Of a stretch of 64,000 bases of DNA, positions 45,509-56,756 are shown in pieces. Every line of letters starts with the position of its first letter. The stretch's first letter is position 1. Position numbers and translations under genes: made by a program. The notes below the pieces were generated by a model. The model worked only from the letters and a program-made list of their open reading frames with translations, ran no database searches and was not told the DNA's origin. This DNA comes from Carnegiea gigantea. Lineage: Eukaryota; Streptophyta; Magnoliopsida; Caryophyllales; Cactaceae. The stretch spans positions 141,501 to 205,500 of the forward strand of contig JAKOGI010001247.1 in assembly GCA_029747015.1 (NCBI GenBank). The letters run 5' to 3'.

Positions 45509-46643
45509 TCATGGAAGACTGACTATGGGAAGTGGATGCTAAATTCTTCATTCGCCTCGAGTATGAGAGAAACATTGGACTTAGAAGGGGTTGCTGAGTC
45601 GGTATCCCTGGAGCAGGGCTGTATGGCACTAAAAGTAATAGTAAGAGTACAAGTTATTGAAACTATTCAAGTATGCCATTCTTGTACATTTAAAAAATCT
45701 TACATTTGAGTTAAGCAAAAGATATATCACAGCACATTAGAGAAGATAAGTATAAAGTATTGCTCACTAAGCATATACCGTAGCTCACCAAAAATTATAA
45801 TGTATGTCACTAAGAAAACATTATACCTCAAAATATGAACAAGAATGTGCAATTGTATATTATATTGTTTGCTCGCTCATTTTGATGAGGAACAGTTATA
45901 TTGGTCACTGAATCATCTTGTTCCCTAAATATATTTTGTAACTCATTAAATATCTATCACAGCTCACTAAATAAATATCATAGCTCACTAAAAGAATTAG
46001 CAATAGCATATAAGGCCTGAAACTTTTCAAGTTTGTTATCCTTATGTATTTAAATAATCTTATATTTTTAGTTAACCAAAAGATATACCATAGCAAATTA
46101 TAACATAAGTATAAAGTATTGCTCACTAAACATATATTATAGCTCACCAAAGTCATAATACAACTCACTAAGAAATCATACCTCAAAATATGAATGAGAA
46201 TGTGTATGTGTTCACTAAAATCGTGTATTATATATCTAATCACTCTTTTGTTATTATGAACAATTAGTACTACTCACCAAACCATATTGATCATCAATGA
46301 TATTTCATAGCTCACCATATAACAATTACAGCTCACTAAATAAATATCATAGCTCACTAAAAAAAAAAAAAAAGATAACTAGAATAATTTTCCAACTTCT
46401 TTGATCACTAAATATATATCATAACTCCATTTCTTTTTAACTTGATTTATTTTAATGAGGACAAAAAGCCATATCATAAGCCACTAATAATTAGTGAGCA
46501 TTATTGTATGTATTAGCGAGCATTGTGTATACAGTAGTGAGCATTATGGCATGTATTAGTGAGCATCATGCATATTTTAGTGAGCATGATATATATATAT
46601 ATATATTTTTTTTGATATTACAACAACAATAACACCATTGCAA

Positions 46644-46645
46644 CA

Positions 46646-46701
<56 letters not shown>

Positions 46702-46816
46702 CGACAACAACAACAACATCAACAATAACAGCAACAGCAACAGCAGCAGCAGCAGCAACAAGAAGAAGAAGAAGAAGAAGAAGAAGAAGAAGAAGAAGAA
46801 GAAGAAGAAGAAGAAG
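46644..46816. repeat. Compound trinucleotide microsatellite
   Basis: (AAT)n from about 46647 to 46698, then CAA/CAG-type triplets to 46760, then (AAG)n to 46816. It lies within the inverted-motif part of the GCTCACTAAA region. ORFs through it (poly-Ile, poly-Arg, poly-Leu) are artefacts. Confidence 0.95.
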
Positions 46817-47510
46817 AATATCTATTAACTCACTAAAAATATCTCTTAGCTTACCATAATATTTTAGTGAGCTACATAGCATTTTTAGTGAGCGAAACTG
46901 AATATCCAGTAGCACATTTTAGTAAGTTGAAATCCGTTTGTACAACTGCTTCTGTACAACTGGTTGTATGATATAATAACTGCAGAAATTCATCTAGCTG
47001 TAGATAAAGTATCCCATTTCTATTTCTTATAATTGTGAGATATTTGTTCGAAATCTGGATAGCTAAAAAAAGTAAGTTTGGACTATTTTTCATTTTGGAT
47101 TGTACGGACGAAAGCAAAATGCCTCTCTAAACTTTTTCTGCTCTATTTATGTGAAGTCGTGAGTAGTTTACGGTTTTTAAATCTAGAACCAATCAGAACT
47201 AGTCTTGTTGCAATTTTTCAATTCAAGGGTAAGATTGTTACATCAAACCGCCCCACCCCGTTTGGTGGTGGAATTTTTGGGGTATTGGATTTGGGTTTTA
47301 TATTTATGAGATACATGGAGATCTAATCCTTTACAAACTTTTGATCCCAATTTGGATCGAAGTACTGGATAAGGATGAAGTATATTGAGAAGAGAAACTC
47401 TTGTTTTCAGAAGGCATCTTGAGACGGACTCCACACCATTCTCAAGCTCAAGAATAACCATTTCTGATTTCTCCAATTGCTCTAGTAATGCAGCCTATGT
47501 TAAACCCCCT

Positions 47511-49083
47511 GAGAGTCCTTAGATTATACTAGACCTGGCAAATGGGTCATTCGGTTCGGGTATGGATCGGGTCATGTTCGGGTTGGGTCATGTTCGGGTT
47601 AAATGACATTTCGGGTCGTTTCGGTTTGGATCGAGTATAGTTCGGTTCGGGTCGATTTCGGGTCAACCAATTTTTGGCCAAATACGCTCGTCATGCCAAA
47701 ACAAGCAACTTTGTGGAAAATTTAGGGTCGGGTATGGTTCGGTTCGGGTCAATTCGGATTTCGGGTCCACTTTCGGGTGAGCATATTTCGGGTGTCGGGT
47801 CGGGTATGGGTCCGCGTCATTCGGTTCGGGTTTCGAGTCTTGGGTCAGTTTTGCCAAGTCTAGATTATACTACCACCAAAGTTTTATTTTTGTTAAAAAA
47901 TACCACCTATCTTTTTCTTTGCTCAAATCTGCCACTGATCTTTTACTTAATGCGCACAACTGCCATCCAAGGGCTCATATGACCTGATGTTGCAGGTTTC
48001 TTTTAATTTTTTTTAATTAGCAGGTAATGGAGGATAAGACTGGAAAGAAAAGGAAAAATGGATTAAAATATCCCTTCATTCCCCTGTGATCAGACTAGTT
48101 GAAGCACCTTCAAAGAACTAAAATTAGACACGGTAAATACATCATGCTCTCAACCCAAAATTCTCTAGACATGGAAATTTCCCATAGAACAATTAACAAA
48201 CTCATTGATTACACCAAGGTCATTTTGCACCCACAAGCTTATTTTTACAAATATATACAAAATCAAATCAAATCATTTTGGAACCGCAATGGTTTAACAC
48301 TGGAGATTTTGATAAATTGGAGCTTTGAGTCCAATTGATGTTAGATAATAAAGTAGGAATTAAAGTTCCAAAGAGTGTATAGAGTTACACAAGGATCTCG
48401 ATTATGGGGAAGCAAAGAGGAGATGATTGTTGTTCCACACAATAAGTGCATTGCAAAATGTTGTACAATAAATAGTTCTTTTGGACTCAGGTTATACGAT
48501 GAATATATGTTTAGAAATGTTTTGAGGAGGTGTGACCCCATGTCACCGCACTTCTTGGCAACAAAAATGGTGGGTTTTACGTCAAGGAAAGCAGCGGTTG
48601 TGAATCGCTTCTGCGTTGAACTACTGAGGCACAAAAGGGGGTGGCAGGAGAAGAGAGAGATTGAAAGGAAAAGAGGGAAAGCGTGGAGGACAGATGAATT
48701 GGAAATCGTTGGTAATTGTAGGATGGAGATTTCTAAGCTTGAGATTGAGAGCTGACTTCAAAATTAAAGTTGTTGAAGCTAGTGAGGCCACCATTGCAGA
48801 CCTCTTATCCTCTCTGCTTTCATTTCCAACCCACCTTTTTGGGAAAGATGGGAACGTAGAGTGGGGCTTTTTTATTTTTCCTTTTCTTTACTCTAATATC
48901 TGGGCAAAATCAGTTAGAAAAAGGGGAAATAAAGCACACCTACAATAGCAAGTCATTAGTGGTCGGAGTGGCAATTGTAAACCTAGAAGGAAAAAGTGAG
49001 TGCCAAATTTGAATAAAGAAAAAGATGGGTGGTAATTTTGAGCAAAAATGAAACTTGGGTTGCATTATAATTTAAGGATCAAC
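47511..49083. mobile_element. Mutator-like element with ~120-bp terminal inverted repeats
   Basis: Left TIR from 47511: GAGAGTCCTTAGATTATA, then (after a nested hAT insert) CTACCACCAAAGTTTTATTT, ACCACCTATCTTTTTCTTTG and CAACTGCCATCC. The right TIR, reversed from 49083, reads GTTGATCCTTAAATTATA, AAGTTTCATTTTTGCTC, ACCACCCATCTTTTTCTTTA and CAATTGCCACTCC. Long TIRs and a non-coding interior fit a non-autonomous MULE. The interior (48000-48900) has frames on both strands that I cannot name. The 9-bp target duplication is eroded. Confidence 0.75.
47530..47862. mobile_element. hAT-type MITE with 8-bp duplication, rich in TCGGGT
   Basis: 333 bp bounded by a perfect GATTATAC duplication (47522-47529 and 47863-47870). 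Termini are TAGACCTGGCAAA (left) and, reversed, TAGACTTGGCAAA (right). The interior is built of TTCGGGT/CGGGTC motifs. Eight-base duplications and a TAG start fit hAT. It is inserted in the left TIR of the Mutator-like element. Apparent ORFs here come from the repeat motifs. Confidence 0.95.
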
Positions 49084-50239
49084 TTGCTGATCGATTCTCG
49101 AAGAGAATAGAGAGGGTGCGATCAACATCTCTAAGTTCGGTAGTGTTCTCTGCATCATGAGACCCATGTTTAGACTCAATGAGTTTTGCAACCATGGACC
49201 AACCGCCCGTCTGAGACATCCCCTTCTTCCCCATCACATGCACGAGCAGTGATTTCAATGTCGAAAGACTGACCTCTTTCAACATTCTCATAATTAGCCT
49301 CATTTCAAGGCCTTCACTATGTGCAACTCTTCTGTGCTTTCCTCAAATTCGCAAGAAACTTGGTTGCCAACCTGATGATCTTGTTTCTTGACATAAAATA
49401 AGCATTGACTCCAATACTCCATCATCTTCACGTCCCCTACGGGGGGCTAGTTTAAGACTGAGAATGGATTCCTTCATTTGGGAGAGGGCATCAAATGCAC
49501 AGCTAGAGGCATCAACCATAGCTAGAGATCCTTCTTAAACCTCTTCAACCTCTTCCCTGTGAATGGTTTTCTAGTTGTGAGGCAAATGCATAGAGTAGTT
49601 CATTTGCTCGTACAAATCATTGATGCCAAACAAGTTTTGGCATATGGATGAGGAGGAATGTGAACCAGCTTCTGTAGCCCTCAGCTTTCTCAAGTGATCT
49701 TCAATGTTTGCACCCTGTTGTTGAGATGTGGATGGCAAGCCAATTGAATGGGCATGAAAGAAGATTTCAGACTTGCCATTTTTGTTTTATGGGAATTTTT
49801 TTTCCCTCTTGGGTAAAATACGTAACTCGTTTGGCTTTAAAGTGAGAAAGGATGCTTAGCTTAAAGGCTTGCCCAACCCCGATATATATGGAACGAGGAA
49901 AATAAGCCATCACTAGCACTAAACTTTAATGCCAGCACTTCTTAAGGATCCAACGTGGAGAGTCACTGTGAATGCCGCCTAGACTTTCTCATCATGGATG
50001 GTATATGTGAAGATTGAAAATTTGATGTGCACGAGTATTATTCTGGAGAGCATCAGACGCAAAAAGGACAAGCATTTGATTTTCCACATGATCATGGATT
50101 TCTGAAGAATTTACCAAATGATGGAGGGAGTCGAGAAACGTAACAAAAAGAATCAGAACAGCCCAGGCTTGAACCCAAAACGACTATACGTGCGCATGTT
50201 TAACTTTATAATATTTTCTTTATATTTTGTTCTTACCAT

Positions 50240-50947
50240 GTTTGGGATTGTGCTAATTAAGTTTTTGAGATCAAATTTGCAGAACTTAGCATGCGAGCTG
50301 CAGCCATAAGCAAGCCTGGGCTATGCTCATGATTGGCCCTTCAGTATCTCTAAGGAAACAGAGAAGTATGATGCAGTTGAATATAAGCATTAAAAAAATT
50401 TTAAAAAAAGAAAAAAGAAAAATTCTATCAGTTGTTAGTTTTCATGAAAAGATTTTTTTTTCTCTCTTGTAAGAATGGAAAGAAGGGCATCAAGTTTCAT
50501 ATTTGGTACATTAAACTTAGATTCTTTGGTTAGATTTATAAATTATAATGAAATCCCTAGTGGTTAATGATCTGATCATGTTATAGGTTATAACAGTGAC
50601 AATATAGATTTGTCAAAAGCAGAAATGCTGCATTTACTAACTTAAATGCTTGAGTTATTAAAACCCAACATTACTGAGCAGCTTGCACTATTTTTGTAGA
50701 GAAATAAGAGAAAAACCCTCACATGGAAATTATGTTTTTTTGGGGGGGGGGGACTGTTCTACACCTCAAATCTTGGTTCTGATACCAGCATTGCATCCTT
50801 GTAGCTGTTATTACGTGATGGGAATTTTAGGATTACTTGGATATGGAATTGCCCAGATCTTTTCGCCTATTAGATGTCTGCCCATGAATAGGTGGTTACC
50901 AAAGTCACCGTGTATGCTCACGCCCAAGACCCGAACCTCAGCTAGAT
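50240..50947. other. Intergenic stretch with a primer-site-like motif
   Basis: No gene. On - 50787-50777 reads TGGTATCAGAA, close to the initiator-Met tRNA primer site, with a downstream leader and a C-run, so the 50790-50940 stretch may be an old LTR fragment on -. No partner LTR was found. Confidence 0.35.
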
Positions 50948-51834
50948 TGATGTATTCAAGCTTCACTAATGCAAGGTTAAGCAAAAGGGAAGCAAGAATA
51001 CATTTGGGTAGAAGAATGAAATGGAACCAAAGTAACCAAGAACCAAGATGGAAACAAGTGGACTAGCAAGGGTGATTGAAGACCCACCTTGGTTTGCACA
51101 CTTGGGCAATCTTCTTTCTTTAACTAAGTCATAGAAATTAATCACCTTCTTAGTTGAGTTAAGAAGACCTAGAGACCCACTTGAGGTTGCCAATACTCAA
51201 GATGGAATACTAGGGATTTTTGAGAGAGAATGGAGAGAGTTTTCACAACTCACAGTTTAATTTCATCCAGAAGTGATTACAAGAAACTCTTTGGCTGTGT
51301 TTTAAGGCCCTTACATGGCTACCCAAGGCCTCAAAGAGCAGCCAAGAGACAAAAGGTACAATTAGGCATCAATTCTAGCCATAGCCTAAGTACTACTAAG
51401 TCTAATCCTACTTGTGACACCTCATTAGGACTAATGATGCTCCCAAATGAGTTGTCAAACCCCTCATGCTACTGGAAATACTCAAGTACAAGTCAAATTG
51501 CAGCTAAGGACAAGAGAAAACCAAGAATTACGTCACTATGTACTAACTAGCTATGGATCGATCCAAAGGAATTAAAATCGTCCTTTCCACTGGTTAATAG
51601 CAACACAAGGGGGTGCTTCCTGGTCCTTTAAGGCTGATAATTTGATAAATATTTATCTCATCTTTCATGCCATAAAGTTTCCAAAAAGTTGGAGTTGAAT
51701 AGGTCAACTATTTGGCCTTTGTTTCGGACCTGTGCTGGATTCGGACCTGCACTGTACAGTCTGAAAGAACTTGCTGTTTGACCTAGGACATGACCTCCAA
51801 ATGACTTGCAACTAGTCTTATTGGAAAGATAACA
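50948..51834 (-). repeat. 3' LTR of gypsy element 2
   Basis: 887 bp. The pol stop codon lies only 8 bp inside its right end. Left flank is TAGAT. Contains CCAAGAACCAAGAT and GTGTTGGATTCGGACCTGCA-type blocks shared with the partner LTR. Confidence 0.85.
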
Positions 51835-51842
51835 TCCTGAAC

Positions 51843-53396
51843 TTAAAGGGGGTGGTCATGGAAGTCACTTATCCCCTCAGCAGCTGGTCCAAAAAGAGTG
51901 ACAAACTCGGGCCATTTTTCGGTTGAACTGGGCAGCAGGTTGTTGGTGTTGTTCATGAAGTTTCTGACCATGGATTGCACTTCTTGGTCTTCCTTGCTGG
52001 TGTTGGGCCTTTGGGAAATGAAGGGGGAGAGGTTGGAGGGGTTATGAGGATGGTCCCCATCATACTCCCCGGTTTGATTGGAGTTTGACCTCAAACTTGG
52101 AAGTTCTTCTTCTTCCTCATAATAAGGACTTAGGTCAGCCACGTTGAAGGTGGCAGAGACTCCATAATCACCAAGAAGGTCCACCTTGTATGCATTTGGA
52201 CCAATCTTTTCACGCACTTCAAATAGGCCATCCGACCTTGGCATGAGGTTAGACTTGCACTTGCTCGGGAATCTCTCCTGCCTCAAATGAATCGAAACCA
52301 AGTCTCTGGGTTGAAAATGTACCTCCTTTCTATGCTTGTCGGCATGTGACTTGACTTGCTCATTGGACTTCTTAAATCGTTCCCTCACTTTGGTATGAAG
52401 CTCTTGGATTTCCTTTGCCCTCTTTTCGGCCACCCAACTAAACTTGGTTGGATTTGGAATTGGAACCAAGTCTAAGGGAGTTCTTGGATTGTATCCATAC
52501 ACCACTTGAAAGGGAGAAAGGCTTGTGATCTTGCTTGGTGTTCGGTTGAAGGCAAACTTGGCATGGCATAGCAACCCATCCCACCCTTTGATGCTTTTCT
52601 TAACTAGAACCCGAAGCAAGGTTCCCAATGTGCGGTTGGTCACCTCCGTTTGACCATCCATTTGTGGGTGACACGTCGTGCTAAACTTGAGATGGCTGCT
52701 TAGCTTTCTCCACAAAGTGAGCTAAAAGTGGCTTAAGAACTTGGTGTCCCGATCCAAGACCATGCTTCTTGGTATGCCATGGAGACGCACTATCTCCTTG
52801 AAATAAAGTTAGCAACATGAGAGGCATCATTTGTGGTATGACATGCCATAAAGTGTGCCATCTTTGAAAACCTATCCACCACCTCCATGATGGAGTCCTT
52901 ATACCTTTGAGTCTTGCCAACCCGGTGATGAAATCCAAGCTTACATCTTCCCATGGACCATGTGGAACCGGGAGGGGAGAATAGAGACATTGAGGCCAAA
53001 GGTGGCTCTTGGCAAGTTGGCAAGTGGAGCACCTTCTCACAAAATGTTTTATATCCTTGGACATGCTTGGCCAATTGAGCATGGAACAAGTTTTCTCAAT
53101 GCCAAATATCCAGCCAAAGCTCCACCATAGAGCTCTTGAATCAAGAGTTCCCGAAACCCACTCTTTGGTATGCATAGCTGGGTTCCCTTGAAGAGGAACC
53201 CATGCTCCAAGTGGAACAAGCTGTGGGCATGGGATGAGCACTTCTCATAAGTGTCCTTGAAGTCTTCATCTTGGGCATACAACCCCTTAATAATCTCAAA
53301 ACCAAGGACTTTAGATTCCAAGGTAGACAGTAAGAGGTACCTTCTTGATAATGCATCTGCCCCTTTATTGAGTTGACTCGACTTGTGGTGGATCAC
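51843..53396 (-). pseudogene. Gypsy 2 integrase, frameshifted
   Basis: On - from about 53396: linker KGADALSRRYLLL, then GGALAGYLALRKL and WPSMSKDIKHFVRRCSTCQLAKS (zinc motif), HGPWEDVSLDFITGL with the first Asp, then after shifts the middle of the core. Frame 52715-51843 is long and clean: FSTTCHPQMDGQTEVTNRTL with the catalytic Glu, KGWDGLLCHAKFAFNRT, RPRDLVSIHLRQERFPS-type DNA-binding region, and the tail FNVADLSPYYEEEEELPSLR. The last 290 codons have no stop, so decay here is limited to the N-terminal half. Confidence 0.85.
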
Positions 53397-53423
53397 AAAA
53401 TGGAAGGCTTGAAGGTACTCAGC

Positions 53424-54250
53424 CTACTTTGCATGCCTTGGGTTGAGCTTGTGTTGCCCTTGTATGAACTTGAGAGCCTCATGATCCGAATGGAGAATGA
53501 ATTCTCCTCCCACCAAGGAGTGCCTCCAATGCTCCAAAGCTCTCACGATGGCATAAAACTCTTTGTCATATGTTGAATACTTCCGTTTGGCATCATTGAG
53601 CTTCTCACTAAAGAAAGCCACGGGTCTCTTTTCTTGAGATAGGACCGCCCCTATCCCGATACTGGAAGCATCACACTCTACTTCAAACACTTTGGAGAAG
53701 CTTGGTGGAGCTAGAACGGGTGCACTTGTGAGCTTGCACTTGATTTCTTCAAAGGCCCTTTGAGCTTGCTTGGTCCACTCAAATCTCTTGGCCTTAAGCA
53801 CCTCGGTTATGGGGGCAACAATAGTGCTAAAGTCTCTCACAAACCTCCTATAAAAAGAGGTTAGGACATGGAAGCTCCTAACTTGTTGAATTGAAGTAGG
53901 AACGGGCCAATCTCGGATTATATAAATCTTGCTCTCATCAACATGAATTCCTTGGGCTGACACCACATAGCCCAAAAAGATAACTTGAGAAGTGAAAAAA
54001 TGACACTTCTCTAAGTTCCCATAGAGCTCCTCTTAAGATAGAATACTCAAGACTTGTTGTAGATGATGGGCATGCTCTTCTTCACTCTTGCTATACACCA
54101 AGATGTCATCAAAGTATACAACAACAAACTTACCAATGAGCGGCTCGAGGACTTGGTTCATAAGCCTCATAAAGGTACTTGGTGCATTTGTCAACCCGAA
54201 TGGCATCACAAGCTACTTATAGAGACCTCCTTTGGTTTTGAAGGCCGTCT
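53424..54250 (-). pseudogene. Gypsy 2 RT C-terminal part and RNase H
   Basis: On - from 54250: a TGA for Trp, KTAFKTKGGLYK and another stop for Trp, [20 protein letters not shown], then [14 protein letters not shown] with the catalytic FDD intact (about 54105-54116). After a stop, frame 53975-53424 gives [27 protein letters not shown], then RNase [39 protein letters not shown] and the [10 protein letters not shown] block. The RNase H catalytic residues look present. Confidence 0.85.
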
Positions 54251-54251
54251 T

Positions 54252-55823
54252 TCACTCATCTCCTTCATATATCCGGATTTTGTAGTTGCCACTTCTAAGA
54301 TCAATCTTGGAAAAGATGGTGGCTCCATGTAGCTCATCTAGGAGATCCTTCAACCGGGGGATAGGATAGCGATATTTGATGGTGATTTTGTTAATCACTC
54401 TACTATCCACACACATTCTCATTGACCCATGTTTCTTAGGAACAAGCAAGGCTGGTATGGTACATGGGCTAAGACTTTTACGGATCAAGCCTTTAGCAAG
54501 GAGCTCATCTACTTGCCATTGCACTTCTTGGGTTTCTTGTGGGTTCATTCGGTACGCCGGCTTGTTTGGGAGGGTGGCATCGGGGATGAGGTCAATCTTG
54601 TGTTGTATGGATTTTTTGGGAGGGAGGCCATGGGGATCCTCATTGGGGAAGACATGTTCATAATCTTTGAGGAGAGGGGTAAGCAAAGGATGGGAAGAAT
54701 CCTTAGCCTCGGCCGGTTCTTGGCCAAGTAGAATCCAATCCTTGAAATCATTGTATTCATAGAGTTGGGAATGGAGGAGGGTGGTGAGAAAGACATCCAT
54801 GCTAGGATTGTCTTGAGGCCTTTTTTGTGAGGTGGGTTTGAGGGGGGTGAGGGTGATCTTTTTGTGGTCTTTGGTAAATGTATTTGTATTCAACCGACCA
54901 TCATGCATCACACTCCGATCAAACAACCATGAACATCCTAAGAGGACATGACAAGCATCCATAGGCACAATATCACACCAAATCTCATCTTTATGACTCT
55001 TGCTAATTGAAAAACCAAGTAAGCAACGAGAAGAGATTTGTAAGCCTTTACCTTGATTGAGCCATTGGATGGTGTAAGGGCTTGGATGTGGAGAGACCGA
55101 AAGTTTGAGCTTTTCCACCAAAGTCTTGTAAGCAACATTGGCACAACTTCCACCATCAATGATAAGAGAGCAAACCTTCCCCTTGACGGTGCACCGGGTA
55201 TGGAAGATGTTCTCCCTTTGCTCCATATCTTGTTGGGAAGCAATACCACTCAACGCACTTCTTATCACAAGCATTTCTCCTTCATCGGGTCCCTCTTCAA
55301 CTTCTTCAAGAGCTTCGGTCATGAGACGCTCTCTTTCTTCTCCATCATTCTCATCATCTAGCTCCTCACAAGAAGCTTGATATTCTGCCAAAATAACAAT
55401 TCTCTTGTTGGGACACTCGGAAGCAAAGTGTCCAAGACCTTGACAACGGAAACACCTCTTCCTGTCACCGGGCTTTTGAGGTGGTTTTGAGGGTGTTTGA
55501 GGGAGATTTGATGGACGGAGCCTTGTGTTTGAGTTTAGAACTGATTTGGGAGCGTAGTATGAGGGCTTTTGGAAGGGGTAAGGATGGGGATTAGGCTTGG
55601 AGGCCATGCCCTTGCCCTTGACTCTCTTTTGTAACTCCACTTTGTGAGCCAAGACACTAAGCTCATCTAAAGAAGTGTAAGGGTGGAGTTCAACCACATG
55701 AGCAATTTCATCATTCAAGCCACTCAAGTATCTAATCAAAGTTTGAGATTTATCTTCCTTCAAATCACATTTCAATAACAATTGCTCAAACTCTCTAGTG
55801 TATTCTTCTACACTCTTAGACCC
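54252..55823 (-). pseudogene. Gypsy 2 gag C-terminus, zinc knuckle, protease and RT N-terminal part
   Basis: One long frame (to 54252, about 500 codons) reads gag C-terminal SLDELSVLAHKVELQKRVKG, the knuckle CFRCQGLGHFASECPNK (intact CCHC), an acidic linker, the protease VCSLIIDGGSCANVAYKTLV (DGG in place of DSG or DTG, seen in some plant gypsy elements), then RT: KSIQHKIDLIPDATLPNKPA, YRMNPQETQEVQ, RMCVDSRVINKITIKYRYPI and GATIFSKIDLRSGNYKIRI. A TGA replaces Trp after EGDE at the end. No frameshift within this piece. Confidence 0.85.
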
Positions 55824-56600
55824 TTATTTGAGGCGGTGGAGTTTAAGGAAGTTGTCTTGCAAATAATGGGGAGGTAGAAACCTGGCCTTGAGTTTGGACT
55901 TCATTTTCTCCCAAGTTCTTATCTTCCCTTTACCCTTCCTAACTCTCTTAGTTACCACATTAGACCACCAAATAGAAGCATACTTTCTAAGCTTTAAAGC
56001 AATTAGCTTTACCTTTTTTTTTTTCAGGGATGTCCTTGAATTCGAAGACTCTTTCAATTGTTTGAAGCCAATCTAAGAAGATATCCGGATTAAGTTGACC
56101 TTCAAATTCGGGAATATCCACCTTGAAGTTATTGAGGCTGTGATCTTGAGGTCTAGGATGCCTCCTTGATCTCCTTGCATATACATCCTCTTCGGAATCA
56201 CCAGGGGAGTTGCTTTCATCATCCGAAGCATCTGACTCCATTTGCTTGCTCGTGCTTCTCGAGCTCCTTAAGTTACCTCGCTTTTCTTGTATCAGTTAAC
56301 CAAGTTGAGTTCGAAGATACTTGACTTGGGCTTCTAGCTCGACCTTCTCTCTAAGGGCTTGCTCAGCCACTTGTTTGGGAGTAAGGCTTGCAGATATGAT
56401 AGCCTTGGAGTGAGGAGCGGTTCTTTTGGGATGGAGAGGGGGTGGCACGGTCGGGTGGTGTGGCACAGTGGAGGTGTGCCCACAGGCTGTAAGCGAATTT
56501 TGGGGACTGGGAGGTGGCACGGTCGTGTGGTGTGGCACGGTGTGGCCGTGCTGGACTGCTGTAATAGGGAGGGGTGTTTCTGGGGGTGGCACAGTCGTGC
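55824..56600 (-). pseudogene. Gypsy 2 gag N-terminal part, broken
   Basis: On -: a Pro/His-rich low-complexity head (56592-56400, HTVPHHTTVPPPSPQNS repeats), then TPKQVAEQALREKVELEAQV, a stop (CAA to TAA, 56296-56298), LIQEKRGNLRSSRST, MESDASDDESNSPGDSEED and FEGQLNPDIFLDWLQTIERV. A frameshift in a T/A homopolymer (about 56015) follows, then KVKLIALKLRKYASIWWSNV and KLKARFLPPHYLQDNFLKL, and a second CAA-to-TAA stop at about 55824. These are gypsy gag signatures. The head is coded by GTGGCACGG-type repeats at 56430-56640. Confidence 0.8.
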
Positions 56601-56742
56601 CACTTTAGCACGGGGTGGCCGTGCCACTTCTCTGGTTTGACACGGCTGAAATTTTGTGGTGAATGTGTTGGGGCTGTTTTGTGGTTCTTTGTATGTTCGG
56701 GTGTGTTTGGGTGATGGAAGCTTGGCCAAGAGGGTAGCCTAA

Positions 56743-56754
56743 GCTCTGATACCA
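56743..56754 (-). promoter_or_regulatory. Primer binding site of gypsy element 2
   Basis: On - TGGTATCAGAGC matches the initiator-Met tRNA 3' end complement exactly and starts 2 nt after the 5' LTR terminus (TACATCA). It fixes the orientation and the LTR border. Confidence 0.9.
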
Positions 56755-56756
56755 TT

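Larger units (their letters stand above)
41151..45630 (-). mobile_element. L1-type LINE, 5'-truncated, with 12-bp target duplication
   Basis: The body is bounded by AAAAGTAATAGT at 41139-41150 and again at 45631-45642. The 3' end is an A-rich tail (on +: TTGTTTTTTT from 41151). Order on -: endonuclease, RT, zinc-knuckle RT C terminus, RNase H-like, which is standard for plant L1-type LINEs. ORF1 is missing except perhaps a short tail before 45508. All domains have stops or frameshifts. The insertion site lies inside the GCTCACTAAA repeat. Confidence 0.9.
40690..46920. repeat. Tandem repeat, ~330-390 bp units with GCTCACTAAA motifs
   Basis: Three units are seen: 40823-41150, 45643-46005 and 46006-46390. 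Each has TTTCAAGT, then CATTTAAA, ATATACTATAGCTC, ACCTCAAAATATGAA and AAATAAATATCATAGCTCAC in the same order. A partial unit lies at 40690-40822. From 46490 to 46900 the motif appears in the other orientation (TTAGTGAGC) at about 25-30 bp steps. A LINE (41151-45630) splits units one and two. There is no coding potential. Confidence 0.8.
47335..49870 (-). pseudogene. DUF241 (BPS1-like) pseudogene C, split by a transposon
   Basis: The 5' part is 49870-49084 on -: MASLKSSFMPIQLACHPH, then in another frame NIEDHLRKLRA, HLPHN-like text, KRLKRFKKDL and a 49303-49079 frame LKSLLVHVMGKKGMSQTGGW. The 3' part is 47510-47335 (EKSEMVILELENGVESVSR). Both align with pseudogene B on either side of one point, and the DNA between (47511-49083) is a Mutator-like element. 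Upstream text (49930-50240, AAAGGACAAGCATTTGAT) again matches the promoter side of B. Many stops and frame changes. Confidence 0.7.

Noticed and set aside
46577..46915. Opposed ORFs with poly-Leu, poly-Ile and poly-Arg
   Set aside because: Reading of AAT, CAG and AAG triplet runs.
47663..47982. ORFs on both strands over the TCGGGT-rich segment
   Set aside because: They fall inside the hAT MITE bounded by GATTATAC and come from its repeated motif.
48341..48755. Captured host gene inside the Mutator-like element
   Set aside because: Overlapping frames of 97 and 126 codons on opposite strands; neither has a recognisable domain or splice structure, so gene capture cannot be supported.
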